NCBI GenBank assembly: GCA_003478355.1
Contig: QUFC01000006.1
Coordinates: forward strand, 62,001-126,000
DNA: 64,000 bases
Source of the DNA: Lachnospiraceae bacterium AM48-27BH
GTDB lineage: Bacteria; Bacillota; Clostridia; Lachnospirales; Lachnospiraceae
Reading direction: 5' to 3'
How positions within the stretch are numbered: position 1 is the first letter of the stretch; every line of letters begins with the position of its first letter. Below the pieces are notes generated by a model. That model searched no databases. It worked only from the letters and a program-made list of their open reading frames with translations, and was not told the origin of the DNA. Positions 37,652-47,028 of the stretch are shown here, piece by piece. The position numbers and the translations under genes were made by a program.

Positions 37652-38787
37652 AACAATATGATTACGTGATCGTAGGAAGTGGGCTTTTTGCCGGAGTCTG
37701 GGCATATTTAGCGAACAAACAGGGTAAGAAATGCCTGGTGATCGAAAAAAGAGACCATTTAGGCGGCAACATCTACTGTGAAGATGTGGAAGGTATCCAT
37801 GTCCACAAATATGGCGCCCACATTTTCCATACCAGCAACCGGGAGGTATGGGATTTTGTCAACAGTCTGGCAGAATTTAACCGCTACACCAACAGCCCGG
37901 TGGCTAACTACAAGGGCGAGATGTATAATATGCCATTTAATATGAATACTTTCAGCAAGATGTGGGGCATTTCGACTCCGCAGGAAGCGAAAGACATCAT
38001 TGCCAGCCAGCGCTCCAGTATCACAGGCGAGCCTAAGAACTTAGAGGAGCAGGCCATCAGTCTGGTAGGCGTGGACATTTATCAGAAGCTGGTGAAGGGC
38101 TACACCGAGAAGCAGTGGGGAAGAGACTGTAAGGAGCTTCCGGCCTTTATCATCAAACGGCTTCCGGTCCGTTATACTTATGACAATAACTATTTTAACG
38201 ATCTATACCAGGGAATCCCCATCGGCGGTTATAATGTGATCATCGATAAGCTATTTGAGGGCTGCGATGTGGAAACCGGCGTGGATTATCTGGAAAACAG
38301 AGAGAAATATGATGCATTAGGAGATTGTATCGTGTATACAGGAACCATTGATTCCTATTATGGCTATCAGTATGGAAAACTGGAATATCGAAGTCTGCGT
38401 TTTGAGTCCCAGGTGCTGGACATTGACAACTATCAGGGTGTTGCGGTGGTCAACTACACCGACCGGGAAACTCCATACACCAGAGTGATCGAGCATAAGC
38501 ATTTTGAATTCGGAACACAGCCAAAGACGGTGATCACCAGAGAGTATCCGGCAGACTGGGAAGAAGGCATGGAGCCGTACTATCCGGTTAATGATGAGAA
38601 GAATCAGGATCTTTACAGCCAGTATGCAAAACTGGCAGAGAAAGAGGAACGGGTGATCTTTGGCGGACGTCTGGCAGAGTACAAATATTATGATATGGAT
38701 AAGGTGATTTTATCTGCCTGGAACGGGCGAAAAAGGCCGGATTATAAGGAACGGAGTAGAAAAAAACGGATTAATAAGAAAAAATAG
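37648..38787 (+). CDS. glf: UDP-galactopyranose mutase
   Basis: 379 residues, flavoprotein converting UDP-galactopyranose to UDP-galactofuranose, a precursor for galactofuranose in cell-surface glycans. The FAD-binding N-terminus VGSGLFAGVWAYLANKQGKKCLVIEKRDHLGGN, the substrate-binding HKYGAHIFHTSN, GYTEKQWGRDCKELP and RLPVRYTYDNNYFNDLYQGIPIGGY are all present. No glycosyltransferase operon surrounds it; it is coupled to the degenerate GH13 gene. The basic C-terminal tail KERSRKKRINKKK is unusual but harmless. Confidence 0.96.
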   Translation: MKQYDYVIVGSGLFAGVWAYLANKQGKKCLVIEKRDHLGGNIYCEDVEGIHVHKYGAHIFHTSNREVWDFVNSLAEFNRYTNSPVANYKGEMYNMPFNMNTFSKMWGISTPQEAKDIIASQRSSITGEPKNLEEQAISLVGVDIYQKLVKGYTEKQWGRDCKELPAFIIKRLPVRYTYDNNYFNDLYQGIPIGGYNVIIDKLFEGCDVETGVDYLENREKYDALGDCIVYTGTIDSYYGYQYGKLEYRSLRFESQVLDIDNYQGVAVVNYTDRETPYTRVIEHKHFEFGTQPKTVITREYPADWEEGMEPYYPVNDEKNQDLYSQYAKLAEKEERVIFGGRLAEYKYYDMDKVILSAWNGRKRPDYKERSRKKRINKKK

Positions 38788-38912
38788 ATTTATGTATTAG
38801 AAAACATGATAGAATAATAGTGGAATTTTACATAAATTTGATTTATAATATTAGTTCGTGAGTTTTCATGATAAAGAATATCATGACCGGATACAGAGAG
38901 GGAACAGTGCTT

Positions 38913-40442
38913 ATGAAACCAATTTTGGAAGTACGGAATCTGACAAAGATTTATGAGGGCGGTGTGCTGGCCAACCATGAAGTGAATTTCAGCGTGGAAG
39001 AAGGAGAGATCCATGCGTTGGTAGGCGAGAATGGAGCCGGCAAAAGTACACTGATGAAGATGCTTTATGGAATGGAGAGTGTCACCTCCGGCCAGATTTT
39101 TCTGCGGGGAGAGGAAGTGCATTTTAGTTCCAGTAGGGATGCGATCGATCATGGCATTGGTATGGTGCATCAGCATTTCATGCTGGTGGATTCCTTGACC
39201 GGCGCAGAGAATATGATGCTGGGCGTGGAGCACCTGCCATTTGTGGTAAATAAAAAATCGGATGTTCAGATCACAGAGGATATTGCCAGACAGTACAATT
39301 TTGAGATTGATGCGACCCGCCGTGTCCGCGACATGAGCGTTGGTATGAAACAGAAGCTGGAGATTTTAAAGATCCTGTACCGTGGTGCGAAGATCATTAT
39401 TCTGGACGAGCCGACGGCAGTTTTAACACCACAGGAGACCGAGGAGCTGTTTGACCGTCTGATTGGGTTAAAGAAAAAGGGAATGACCATTATCTTTATT
39501 TCCCATAAATTAAAAGAGGTAAAACAGATCAGTGACCGGATTACCGTCTTAAAGAGCGGCCATACAGAGGGTACTTACCGGACCGATGAGGTGACGGAGG
39601 AAGATATTTCCCGACTGATGGTGGGACGTGTGATCTCTTTTGATTATGATAAGAAAGAGCTGCATCCGGATAAGGAGCTGCTCCGGGTAGAGAATCTTCA
39701 TTACCGGGATAAATTTGAGGTCAGCAAGTTAAATGGTGTATCGTTTGCCTTGAAGGATAAAGAGATTCTGGGAATTGCCGGAGTCGATGGCAACGGCCAG
39801 AGTGAACTGATCTCCATTATCACAGCCGGAATCCGGTGCAGTCAGGGAAACGTTTATCTGAAGGGAAAAGATGTGACCCATGATTCTATCGGTGAGATCC
39901 GTAAGACCGGACTGGCTTATATTCCGGAGGATCGTATGTATGATGGCTGTGCGGAGACCATGTCCGTGGCAGAGAATCTGGTGGTTTCCAATATTGACAG
40001 CTTTGCCAATCGATTGAAGGTGATCAATACCAAGAAGATGCGGGAACACTGCATTCAGCTGATCAAAGAGTATAAGGTAAAAACCCCTTCTGAAAAACAG
40101 AAGATCAAGAGCCTTTCCGGTGGTAATATCCAGAAGGCTATTGTAGCCAGAGAGTTCAGCAGCGGAAGCGATGTGCTGATCCTGGATCAGCCAACACGAG
40201 GTGTCGATATCGGAGCGATTTCCTTTATCCATTCCAAGATTTTAAGCATGCGTGAGGCGGGAAAGGGAATTCTGCTGATTTCTGCGGACTTGAATGAGCT
40301 GCTCTCCTTAAGCGACCGGATACTGGTTATGCACAAAGGAAATATTGTAGCAGAGCTGGACAACCGGAAGAAAGAGGTCAGTGAGAAAGAACTGGGTCTC
40401 TATATGCTGGGAATTAAGACACAGGAGGGCATGGGCAAATGA
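38913..40442 (+). CDS. ABC transporter ATP-binding protein, BMP/nucleoside type (two ABC domains)
   Basis: 509 residues from the ATG at 38913 (MKPILEVRNLTKIYEGG), which matches family starts and has AGAGAGGGA upstream; an ATG at 38868 would add 15 residues. Walker A GENGAGKST in the first half; the second half has the degenerate GVDGNGQSE. ABC signatures MSVGMKQKLEILKIL and LSGGNIQKAIVAREF. Energises import with the two permeases and the BMP lipoprotein (43250). The family mostly transports purine or pyrimidine nucleosides. Confidence 0.93.
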   Translation: MKPILEVRNLTKIYEGGVLANHEVNFSVEEGEIHALVGENGAGKSTLMKMLYGMESVTSGQIFLRGEEVHFSSSRDAIDHGIGMVHQHFMLVDSLTGAENMMLGVEHLPFVVNKKSDVQITEDIARQYNFEIDATRRVRDMSVGMKQKLEILKILYRGAKIIILDEPTAVLTPQETEELFDRLIGLKKKGMTIIFISHKLKEVKQISDRITVLKSGHTEGTYRTDEVTEEDISRLMVGRVISFDYDKKELHPDKELLRVENLHYRDKFEVSKLNGVSFALKDKEILGIAGVDGNGQSELISIITAGIRCSQGNVYLKGKDVTHDSIGEIRKTGLAYIPEDRMYDGCAETMSVAENLVVSNIDSFANRLKVINTKKMREHCIQLIKEYKVKTPSEKQKIKSLSGGNIQKAIVAREFSSGSDVLILDQPTRGVDIGAISFIHSKILSMREAGKGILLISADLNELLSLSDRILVMHKGNIVAELDNRKKEVSEKELGLYMLGIKTQEGMGK

Positions 40443-41533
40443 AAAAGACAGGACAGAAAACAGATTATGTGATGAAATATTTCAGTGTGATCCGTATCAT
40501 CAGTGCCATTGCCATTGCGTTGCTGATCGTATTTGCCATCATTTTTATGGTAAGTGATCAGCCGGTATTTGCGATACGCAAGCTGGTACTTGGACCGCTG
40601 GAGACAAAGAGAAGCTTCTTTAATGTGCTGGAGAGAGCGGTTCCACTGATTTTCTCCGGACTGGCATTGAATATCATTTTACGAAGCGGCGTGTTCAGTA
40701 TCGCAGCAGATGGCTCCTTCTATATGGGCGCTGTTGTGGCGACAGCCATGGCGGTGAAGGTTCAGCTACCGAACATTGTACATCAGTGTGTACTGATTCT
40801 GGCAGCAGCAATCGTTGGCGGACTGATCTCCATGCTGCCGATCATTTTTGAAAAATTTACCCGTGTGAATGCGACAGTGCTTTCGATTATGTTTAACTCT
40901 ATTTTTTACTATGTGGGTTATTCCATCGTCAGCGCTTACCTGCTTGAAAAGACCGGCCAGTGGGGCAGCTCCTATTTCCTGGATACTGCAAGACTGGGCA
41001 ATCTGCTCAAGGGAACCAGCATGAACTGGGGATTTGTGATTATGATCGCTACGGTATTCTTCGTGGTGTTCCTGATGGAGAAGACTTCCTTTGGTTATAA
41101 GGTAAGAGTCACCGGTATTAACAGTGCATTTGCGAAAAATGCCGGTATTAAGACAGGAAAAGTAATTTTGACAGCTTCCTTTATCAGTGGTCTGATCGCT
41201 GGTATGGGTGGTGCCGTGGAGATGGTCGGTATGTACAAACGTTTCCAGTGGCAGACCAGTGTAAACTACGTCTGGGATGGTCTGATGGTACATATGTTAG
41301 CCAATGAGAACCCGTATTTCATTCCGGTGACAGCGTTCTTTATCGCATATCTGCGTATCGGTGCAGAGATTATGTCCCGTGCGACAGATCTGGATAATGA
41401 GATCGTTGCGTTCCTCCAGTGTATCGTGATTCTGCTGGTGGGTGCAGAGCGGTTCCTGGCTGTGATCAAGAAGAGAAAAGAACAGAAGAATGCACTGCTT
41501 CAGGCGCAGGAAGCATCTGAGAAGGAGGTATAA
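40439..41533 (+). CDS. ABC transporter permease, BMP/nucleoside type (first)
   Basis: 364 residues, about ten hydrophobic helices. Family motifs RAVPLIFSGLALNIILRSGVFSIAADGSFYMGA and GINSAFAKNAGIKTGKVILTASFISGLIAGMGGAVEMVG correspond to the BPD_transp_2 domain. Overlaps the ATPase gene by four bases. Confidence 0.92.
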   Translation: MKKTGQKTDYVMKYFSVIRIISAIAIALLIVFAIIFMVSDQPVFAIRKLVLGPLETKRSFFNVLERAVPLIFSGLALNIILRSGVFSIAADGSFYMGAVVATAMAVKVQLPNIVHQCVLILAAAIVGGLISMLPIIFEKFTRVNATVLSIMFNSIFYYVGYSIVSAYLLEKTGQWGSSYFLDTARLGNLLKGTSMNWGFVIMIATVFFVVFLMEKTSFGYKVRVTGINSAFAKNAGIKTGKVILTASFISGLIAGMGGAVEMVGMYKRFQWQTSVNYVWDGLMVHMLANENPYFIPVTAFFIAYLRIGAEIMSRATDLDNEIVAFLQCIVILLVGAERFLAVIKKRKEQKNALLQAQEASEKEV

Positions 41534-41538
41534 GCAGT

Positions 41539-42462
41539 ATGAAGTTTCTGATTTCTCCAAATTTTTGGTCTTCCGTGCTTGCCAGTACTACACCGGTTCT
41601 GTTAGCAACGCTGGCAGCCAATATTATGACAAAGGCAGGCATGTTCAATCTGGGTATTGAGGGTACGATGCTGATGTGTGCCCTGGCAGGTGTCCTTGCC
41701 AGTGCGTTTACAGGAAGCCTGTTCGTAGGAGCGCTTCTTGGCGTACTCCTGGGAATCTTAGTTTCCTTTGTTTTAGGTTATTTCATTTTGAAGATGAATG
41801 CACCGATGAACGCCTGTGGTGTTGCGATCAACTTAGCGGCAACTGGCGGTACCGTATTTATTCTGGCTATGGTGTGTGGAAGTAAGAACAACTCCACTTC
41901 CATCGTCAGCGCAAGCTTTCCGAACATCAATATCCCGATTTTAAAGGATATTCCGGTTCTGGGACAGATCTTATCCGGTCAGAACTTTGTAACGTATTTA
42001 AGCTGGATCTTCGTGGCACTGACAGCTCTGATGCTGTATGGCACCAGACTCGGCGTGAATATCCGTGCAGTCGGTGAGAATGAGGAAGCAGCACGTTCCG
42101 CAGGAATCAACGTTCTGTTAACCAAATTCATCGCACTGGCGCTGTGTGGCGTGTTCTGCGCGTTTGGCGGTATGTATCTTTCTATGGGAGCGATGCACTC
42201 CTTTACTGCAGGAATGGTTTCCGGGCGCGGCTTTATGTCCCTGGCTATGGATGCCATCGCCCAGGGCAATCCATTGATTGGATGCGCAAGTTCCTTCCTG
42301 TATGGATTTTCCGATACGATCACCGTGTACTTACAGCTTTACAGTAAACTGGATCTGAAGCTGATCAGTGCATTTCCATATGTGTTTATTTTAATTGTTT
42401 TGATGATCATCCAGGCTTGCCGCAAGATGATCGAGAACAGAAAGCAGAGAAACCTGGGTTAA
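41539..42462 (+). CDS. ABC transporter permease, BMP/nucleoside type (second)
   Basis: 307 residues, BPD_transp_2 domain with TTPVLLATLAANIMTKAGMFNLGIEGTMLM at the start and RAVGENEEAARSAGINVLLTKFIALALCGVFCAFGGMYLSMG in the middle. Five bases after the first permease, with GGAGG in the end of that gene. Confidence 0.92.
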   Translation: MKFLISPNFWSSVLASTTPVLLATLAANIMTKAGMFNLGIEGTMLMCALAGVLASAFTGSLFVGALLGVLLGILVSFVLGYFILKMNAPMNACGVAINLAATGGTVFILAMVCGSKNNSTSIVSASFPNINIPILKDIPVLGQILSGQNFVTYLSWIFVALTALMLYGTRLGVNIRAVGENEEAARSAGINVLLTKFIALALCGVFCAFGGMYLSMGAMHSFTAGMVSGRGFMSLAMDAIAQGNPLIGCASSFLYGFSDTITVYLQLYSKLDLKLISAFPYVFILIVLMIIQACRKMIENRKQRNLG

Positions 42463-42490
42463 AACTTAAGGCGCTTTGTCGATAAAACTT

Positions 42491-42517
42491 GTAACTGTTC
42501 AGTACCTTCACAGTTAC
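42491..42517. repeat. Short hairpin repeat, copy 1
   Basis: GTAACTGT and ACAGTTAC form an 8-bp stem around an 11-nt loop. A 21-nt part (42490-42510) recurs in reverse complement at 61696-61716. It lies between the second permease and the MgsA-domain gene. Confidence 0.6.
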
Positions 42518-42556
42518 ATAAATTTTCAAAGGCATCAAATGCCGGAAAGGGGAAAC

Positions 42557-43144
42557 ATGGCACAGGAGTATTATGATCCATGGTCAAACACAAAGACCAA
42601 ACATGGTCTGGATGCAGATCTGGTGATTTCTGCACTGCAGAAATGCATTAGAAGAGGAGACGAGGCTACAGCAATGCGTATGGCATATGAGCTGTATGTA
42701 ACTTCTACATTTCACGAGGAGAAGATGTGGAACCGTCTTTTAGTAATTCCGATCGAGGATATTGGTTTTGGCGATCCGATGGCAGCTGTTATTGTGAAGA
42801 ATTTAAACGATCTGCGTAAAGAGTTCGCTTATGGCGACGGCGACCGTTCTATTTTCTTCCTGTATGCGATCCGCTACTTATGCAAGTGCAAAAAAGAGCG
42901 TTCCACAGACCATATTAAGAACATCATCATGAGAGAATCTGAGAAAGGTCAGGTTCCGGAAATCCCGGATTATGCGATTGATATGCATACCATCAAGGGA
43001 AGAGCTATGGGAAGAGATGTATTCTTCTTCTTAGACGAGGCAAGCAAGGTAATGCCACAGTGGGAAGGCTACGATGATTCCTATCGTCAGCAGCTGTATC
43101 AGATGTGCAAGGAAGAGGCAGAGGCTGAGAAAAACGAAAAATAA
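42557..43144 (+). CDS. Stand-alone MgsA/RarA C-terminal-domain protein
   Basis: 195 residues from ATG 42557 (AAAGGGGAAAC upstream). The sequence DLVISALQKCIRRGDEATAMRMAYELY and MWNRLLVIPIEDIGFGDPMA resembles the C-terminal helical domain of the AAA+ replication-repair protein MgsA/RarA, which contacts SSB and clamp loader and drives tetramerisation. No AAA+ domain or Walker motif is present, so it cannot itself act as an ATPase. Odd location: between permeases and binding protein of a nucleoside-type ABC transporter. Homologues with this domain alone are common in Clostridia to my knowledge; function is unknown. Confidence 0.75.
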   Translation: MAQEYYDPWSNTKTKHGLDADLVISALQKCIRRGDEATAMRMAYELYVTSTFHEEKMWNRLLVIPIEDIGFGDPMAAVIVKNLNDLRKEFAYGDGDRSIFFLYAIRYLCKCKKERSTDHIKNIIMRESEKGQVPEIPDYAIDMHTIKGRAMGRDVFFFLDEASKVMPQWEGYDDSYRQQLYQMCKEEAEAEKNEK

Positions 43145-43249
43145 GTAATGGCTGATATGACATTACGAAATAAGCATGTGGTAACTTTCGCTGCGGATGC
43201 AGCGGTTACAAAATACAAGAAAACCAAGATACAAAACCAGGAGGACATT

Positions 43250-44431
43250 ATGAAAAAAGTTATGGCAACCATGCTGGCAGCAGCAACAGCAGTAACCATG
43301 TTAAGCGGATGCGGCAGCAGCAACAGCGGATCTACTGAGACAAAAGCAGCAGAGACTACTGCAGCAGCAGAGTCCGGAGCAAAGGCAGAAGAGACAACTG
43401 CAGCTGATGCAGCAGCAGACGGCGAGAAAAAAGAGATCTATCTGCTGATCAGGGCAAGAGGCGATTTATCTTACTGGGACAGCATGGCAGACGGCGCAGA
43501 TAGAGCAGCTGTTGATTTTGCAGATCAGGCAAATGTACATGTGATTGAGACAACTGCTGATAACCAGGCAAACTTAACTGCTATGTATGAGGCTGCTGAC
43601 AAGGGCGCTGATATGATCATCACCGCTGGCGACTTCATCGACAACATGGTAACTGTAGCAGAAGAGTATCCAGAAATCTCTTTCCTGATGGTAAATGAGA
43701 AGATGGAAGGCTATGATAACGTATATGCGATCGACTTTTCCACAAGCCAGGCTGGCTTCTTAGCAGGTATCGCAGCAGCAGACGTTGCTTCCCAGGGACT
43801 TGAGGGAACATCCGGTAATAAGACAGTTGGTTTCATCGGTGGTATGGATGAGGTTACTGTTATCGAGGAGTTCTTCATCGGCTATATCCAGGGTGTAAAA
43901 TACTATGATCCAGAGACTACAGTTGTATACAACTATGTTGGTGACTGGGGCAACCCAGACAAGGGTAGAACCCAGGCTTTAGCTCAGTACAACGATATGA
44001 ATGCAGATGTAATCTTTGCATGTGCAGGTGGTTCCGGTAACGGTGTTCATCAGGCAGCTTCCGAGGTTGGCAAATATGTCATCGGTGTTGACTCTGACCA
44101 GTCCGCAACCTACACAGAGCAGCCAGAGATCCAGAAGACCTTCGTAACTTCTGTATTAAAGAAGATGGGTAACGGTATCTACAAAGTAATCGGCGACTTC
44201 TTAAACGACGGTACTCTTCCTTATGGTAAATACGAGATCTTTGGTCTTGCTGAGGATTCCGTAGGTATCGTAGAGAACGATCTGTATGATCAGTACGTAT
44301 CCGATGCTGGTAAAGCAATGATCGAAGAGGCTAAGAAGGGTATTGCTGATGGCTCCATCACTGTTGAAGGTGCAATCGGTAAAGAGCAGAGCGAGATCAA
44401 GGCTGAGATCGATGAACTGTTAGCGAAGTAA
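43250..44431 (+). CDS. BMP-family substrate-binding lipoprotein
   Basis: 393 residues from ATG 43250, chosen because AGGAGG lies at 43238-43243 and the sequence then begins a classical lipoprotein signal with lipobox MLSGCGS. A Thr/Ala/Glu-rich linker is followed by the BMP domain (GADMIITAGDFIDNMVTVAEEYPEISFLMVNEKM, QAGFLAGIAAADVA, GFIGGMDEVTVIEEFFIGYIQGVKYYDP, DVIFACAGGSGNGVHQAA, VIGVDSDQ). Binds nucleosides in characterised relatives and feeds the permeases upstream. Confidence 0.93.
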   Translation: MKKVMATMLAAATAVTMLSGCGSSNSGSTETKAAETTAAAESGAKAEETTAADAAADGEKKEIYLLIRARGDLSYWDSMADGADRAAVDFADQANVHVIETTADNQANLTAMYEAADKGADMIITAGDFIDNMVTVAEEYPEISFLMVNEKMEGYDNVYAIDFSTSQAGFLAGIAAADVASQGLEGTSGNKTVGFIGGMDEVTVIEEFFIGYIQGVKYYDPETTVVYNYVGDWGNPDKGRTQALAQYNDMNADVIFACAGGSGNGVHQAASEVGKYVIGVDSDQSATYTEQPEIQKTFVTSVLKKMGNGIYKVIGDFLNDGTLPYGKYEIFGLAEDSVGIVENDLYDQYVSDAGKAMIEEAKKGIADGSITVEGAIGKEQSEIKAEIDELLAK

Positions 44432-44493
44432 TTGATTTGCAGAAATTGCTTGAGCAAGCGTGTTTCATGAAAATGGAATAAAAGAAAAATATG

Positions 44494-44545
44494 AATATGC
44501 CCGGTGAGAGCCAGAAATAACTGGTTCTGCCGGGCATATTTTCAT
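44494..44545 (+). terminator. Rho-independent terminator after the BMP operon
   Basis: AATATGCCCGG...CCAG pairs with CTGG...CCGGGCATATT around AAATAA, followed by TTCATTTTT. Long stem of about 20 bp with one internal irregularity. Confidence 0.85.
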
Positions 44546-44647
44546 TTTTCAACTTTTTGTTGCAATTTTTGATTTTTGACGTTTAAATGAAGACTTTTTT
44601 GTAAAAAATCGCTATACTTACAAGAAAGAGGCAAAGGGGGACATCGT

Positions 44648-46888
44648 ATGAAGGCTGGAAGAGTAAGAAGAACAATGCTGTATTCGCTGACACTTCCTTA
44701 TCTAATTGTAGGTATGGTGGTGATTATTTATTTTGGATATCGGTGTTATGCGCAAATTCATTTTATGAATCAGAAATTCGAGGAAGAAGATCAGAATGTA
44801 TTATCAAAGGCAGCTAGGGAATTGGATTATCTTATTGATGATATGAATCAGCTAACTTTGGAGATAGAGCTGAATGACAGACTGATGCGCCCTTTGAATA
44901 TTGGAATCAACCGGGATGGTGAAGATAATTATCATATTGCCATGGCTTGCCGGGAACTGCAGGGAATTAAGAAATTTAATAATTTAATCGAGGATGTTTT
45001 TGTATATTACCGCAAATCAAATCTTTTTTTAAGAGGGATTGGAATTGGAGATGAATATCGGATCTGGAATGATTATTCGGAAAATCAGGTCATTCCATTT
45101 GATCAGTGGAAAGGAAATTTGAGTATTCAAGATTTCTTTGGAACTTTGATAAGTGTAGGGGACGCAATTTATTACATTAAGACAGTTCCATTTAATGATG
45201 AAGAGGAAAATTGTAATATTATTATTAAAATCAATGAAAAGAGATTTTCAGAAAATATCAATAGCTTTACAGTTGAAAATGAAAGAGAAATTGTAATTGT
45301 GGATCCGTCTTTTGAAATTATCAAGACGAATTATCATCTGGATGAATCGTTATTAAATGACGTGCAGGCTTTTTTAACAACTTCAGAAGAGAAAAAATGG
45401 ACAGATACTTCAAAAATAAAGCAATCTGAAGAGGAATATGTGATTACCTATATCCACGAGGATGAAGAGAAGCCGTATTATGTGATTGTATCAAAACTTT
45501 CCCAGGTGAGAAAACAACAGACGTATGTATTACTTATGTATGTCAATGGAATTGTTGTTTTGGGAATACTTTTATTATATGGCTTACATTTAATGGAAAA
45601 AAATTATAAGGATATTCGGCAGGTTGCAGAACGATTAATGAAAGCAAGTGGAAAAGAGATGAAAAAGGGGGATTCGGAACTTGACTACATTAACCTTGCG
45701 ATAAATGGTATGGAAGAAATCATCCAGAATCAAGAAGATATGGTTGTGGATCATTGTGTGAGAAGGGCGATTTATGGACTGATTGAGAATGGAGATAAGA
45801 ATTACAAGCAGCTATTAAAGAATGAAACAATCATGTGTAACGGTCTTAATATCATTGCGATCTTTGAAAATATGGCGGGCAGAAATAACGAAGTGAAAGA
45901 GATCAAATTAAATCTTTTTATTATAGAAAATGTCTTAAAAGATGTTTTAGATGGACAGATGAAATACCGGGTAATTCCGTTATGCGATTGGGAGATTGTA
46001 ATCTTAAGCAGAGAAACTACGGAAGGAGAGACCTACGATGATATAAAAAAACGTCTTCAAAATGTTAGAAATTATCTAAAAGAGTCATTGGAACTAGATT
46101 ATGCGGTTAGTATGTCTGATGAGGTGTTAGGAATAGGACAGCTATCTTCTGCATATCGTGATGCAGTGCGGGCAATTGAGACAGCAAGAATTGTGGGAGA
46201 TGGTCATGTGATCAGTAGTAGAACTCTTCAGGATAATACAGATCTGTTGGATGAGATGGATACTTATGAAAAACGGTTGGAAAATATGATCCGGTCTGGT
46301 CAATATGAGAAAGCAGTGGGAACAATGAACACTCTTTTGAATCAGGCGTTTAAGGAAACTGCGGTATCGCCGGAAACTGGAAAGATTGTGATATTGAACC
46401 TGATCAAATTAGTCAACCGTTTGAAAAAAGAGTATGGATGCGCAGGACGGCTGAATGCAATGGTAATATTAAAACATGGCGGTTCTGTTCATGAAATCCG
46501 GGAAAATTTAGACATAGAGATTAGGCAGTTGTGTGAATATTATACGGCAGATGAAAGTGAGACAAGACGGGAACAAATTAAGCAGTATGTGTCAGAACAT
46601 TATTCAGATATTAATCTGAATGTTGCAATGATTGCAGAGGCATTTAATTTAAATGCAACATATCTGTCGAGATACTTTAAGGAAGAAACTGGAGAAAATT
46701 TATTAAGTTATGTAAATCGATATCGAATCGAACAGGCGAAAAAGTTGTTGGATACAACTGATGAAACCGTAACGGTGATTGCCAGTCAGACGGGATTTAT
46801 TAATATTGCCTCCTTAATCCGGACATTTAAAAAGTATGAGGGAATTACCCCAGGACAGTATAAGGAGAAACAATTGCTAAAAAGTTAG
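44648..46888 (+). CDS. YesS-like membrane-bound AraC-family regulator
   Basis: 746 residues. TM1 near residues 12-32, an extracellular dCache-like sensor of about 260 residues, TM2 near 296-316, a cytoplasmic linker with a GGDEF-like fold feel, and a C-terminal AraC HTH domain (INLNVAMIAEAFNLNATYLSRYFKEET ... VTVIASQTGFINIASLIRTFKKYEGITPGQYKEK). Such one-component proteins sense a sugar outside and activate an adjacent importer. Divided by 140 bp from the LplA-like gene it should control. GCAAAGGGGG precedes the ATG. Confidence 0.92.
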   Translation: MKAGRVRRTMLYSLTLPYLIVGMVVIIYFGYRCYAQIHFMNQKFEEEDQNVLSKAARELDYLIDDMNQLTLEIELNDRLMRPLNIGINRDGEDNYHIAMACRELQGIKKFNNLIEDVFVYYRKSNLFLRGIGIGDEYRIWNDYSENQVIPFDQWKGNLSIQDFFGTLISVGDAIYYIKTVPFNDEEENCNIIIKINEKRFSENINSFTVENEREIVIVDPSFEIIKTNYHLDESLLNDVQAFLTTSEEKKWTDTSKIKQSEEEYVITYIHEDEEKPYYVIVSKLSQVRKQQTYVLLMYVNGIVVLGILLLYGLHLMEKNYKDIRQVAERLMKASGKEMKKGDSELDYINLAINGMEEIIQNQEDMVVDHCVRRAIYGLIENGDKNYKQLLKNETIMCNGLNIIAIFENMAGRNNEVKEIKLNLFIIENVLKDVLDGQMKYRVIPLCDWEIVILSRETTEGETYDDIKKRLQNVRNYLKESLELDYAVSMSDEVLGIGQLSSAYRDAVRAIETARIVGDGHVISSRTLQDNTDLLDEMDTYEKRLENMIRSGQYEKAVGTMNTLLNQAFKETAVSPETGKIVILNLIKLVNRLKKEYGCAGRLNAMVILKHGGSVHEIRENLDIEIRQLCEYYTADESETRREQIKQYVSEHYSDINLNVAMIAEAFNLNATYLSRYFKEETGENLLSYVNRYRIEQAKKLLDTTDETVTVIASQTGFINIASLIRTFKKYEGITPGQYKEKQLLKS

Positions 46889-47028
46889 AAAATGATAAAA
46901 GAACTAGAAAAATGAACAGTAAAAAGTTAAAAAATGAATCATAAAGTAAGAAAACAATTCTATGAAAAGCCTGAAGACTGCAGTATAGTGAAATCAACCG
47001 AAACAAACGTACACAAGGAGGAGATGGG

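Noticed and set aside
38800..38912. Purine riboswitch before the nucleoside-type transporter
   Set aside because: The conserved purine aptamer core and its paired loops are not visible in this AT-rich leader.
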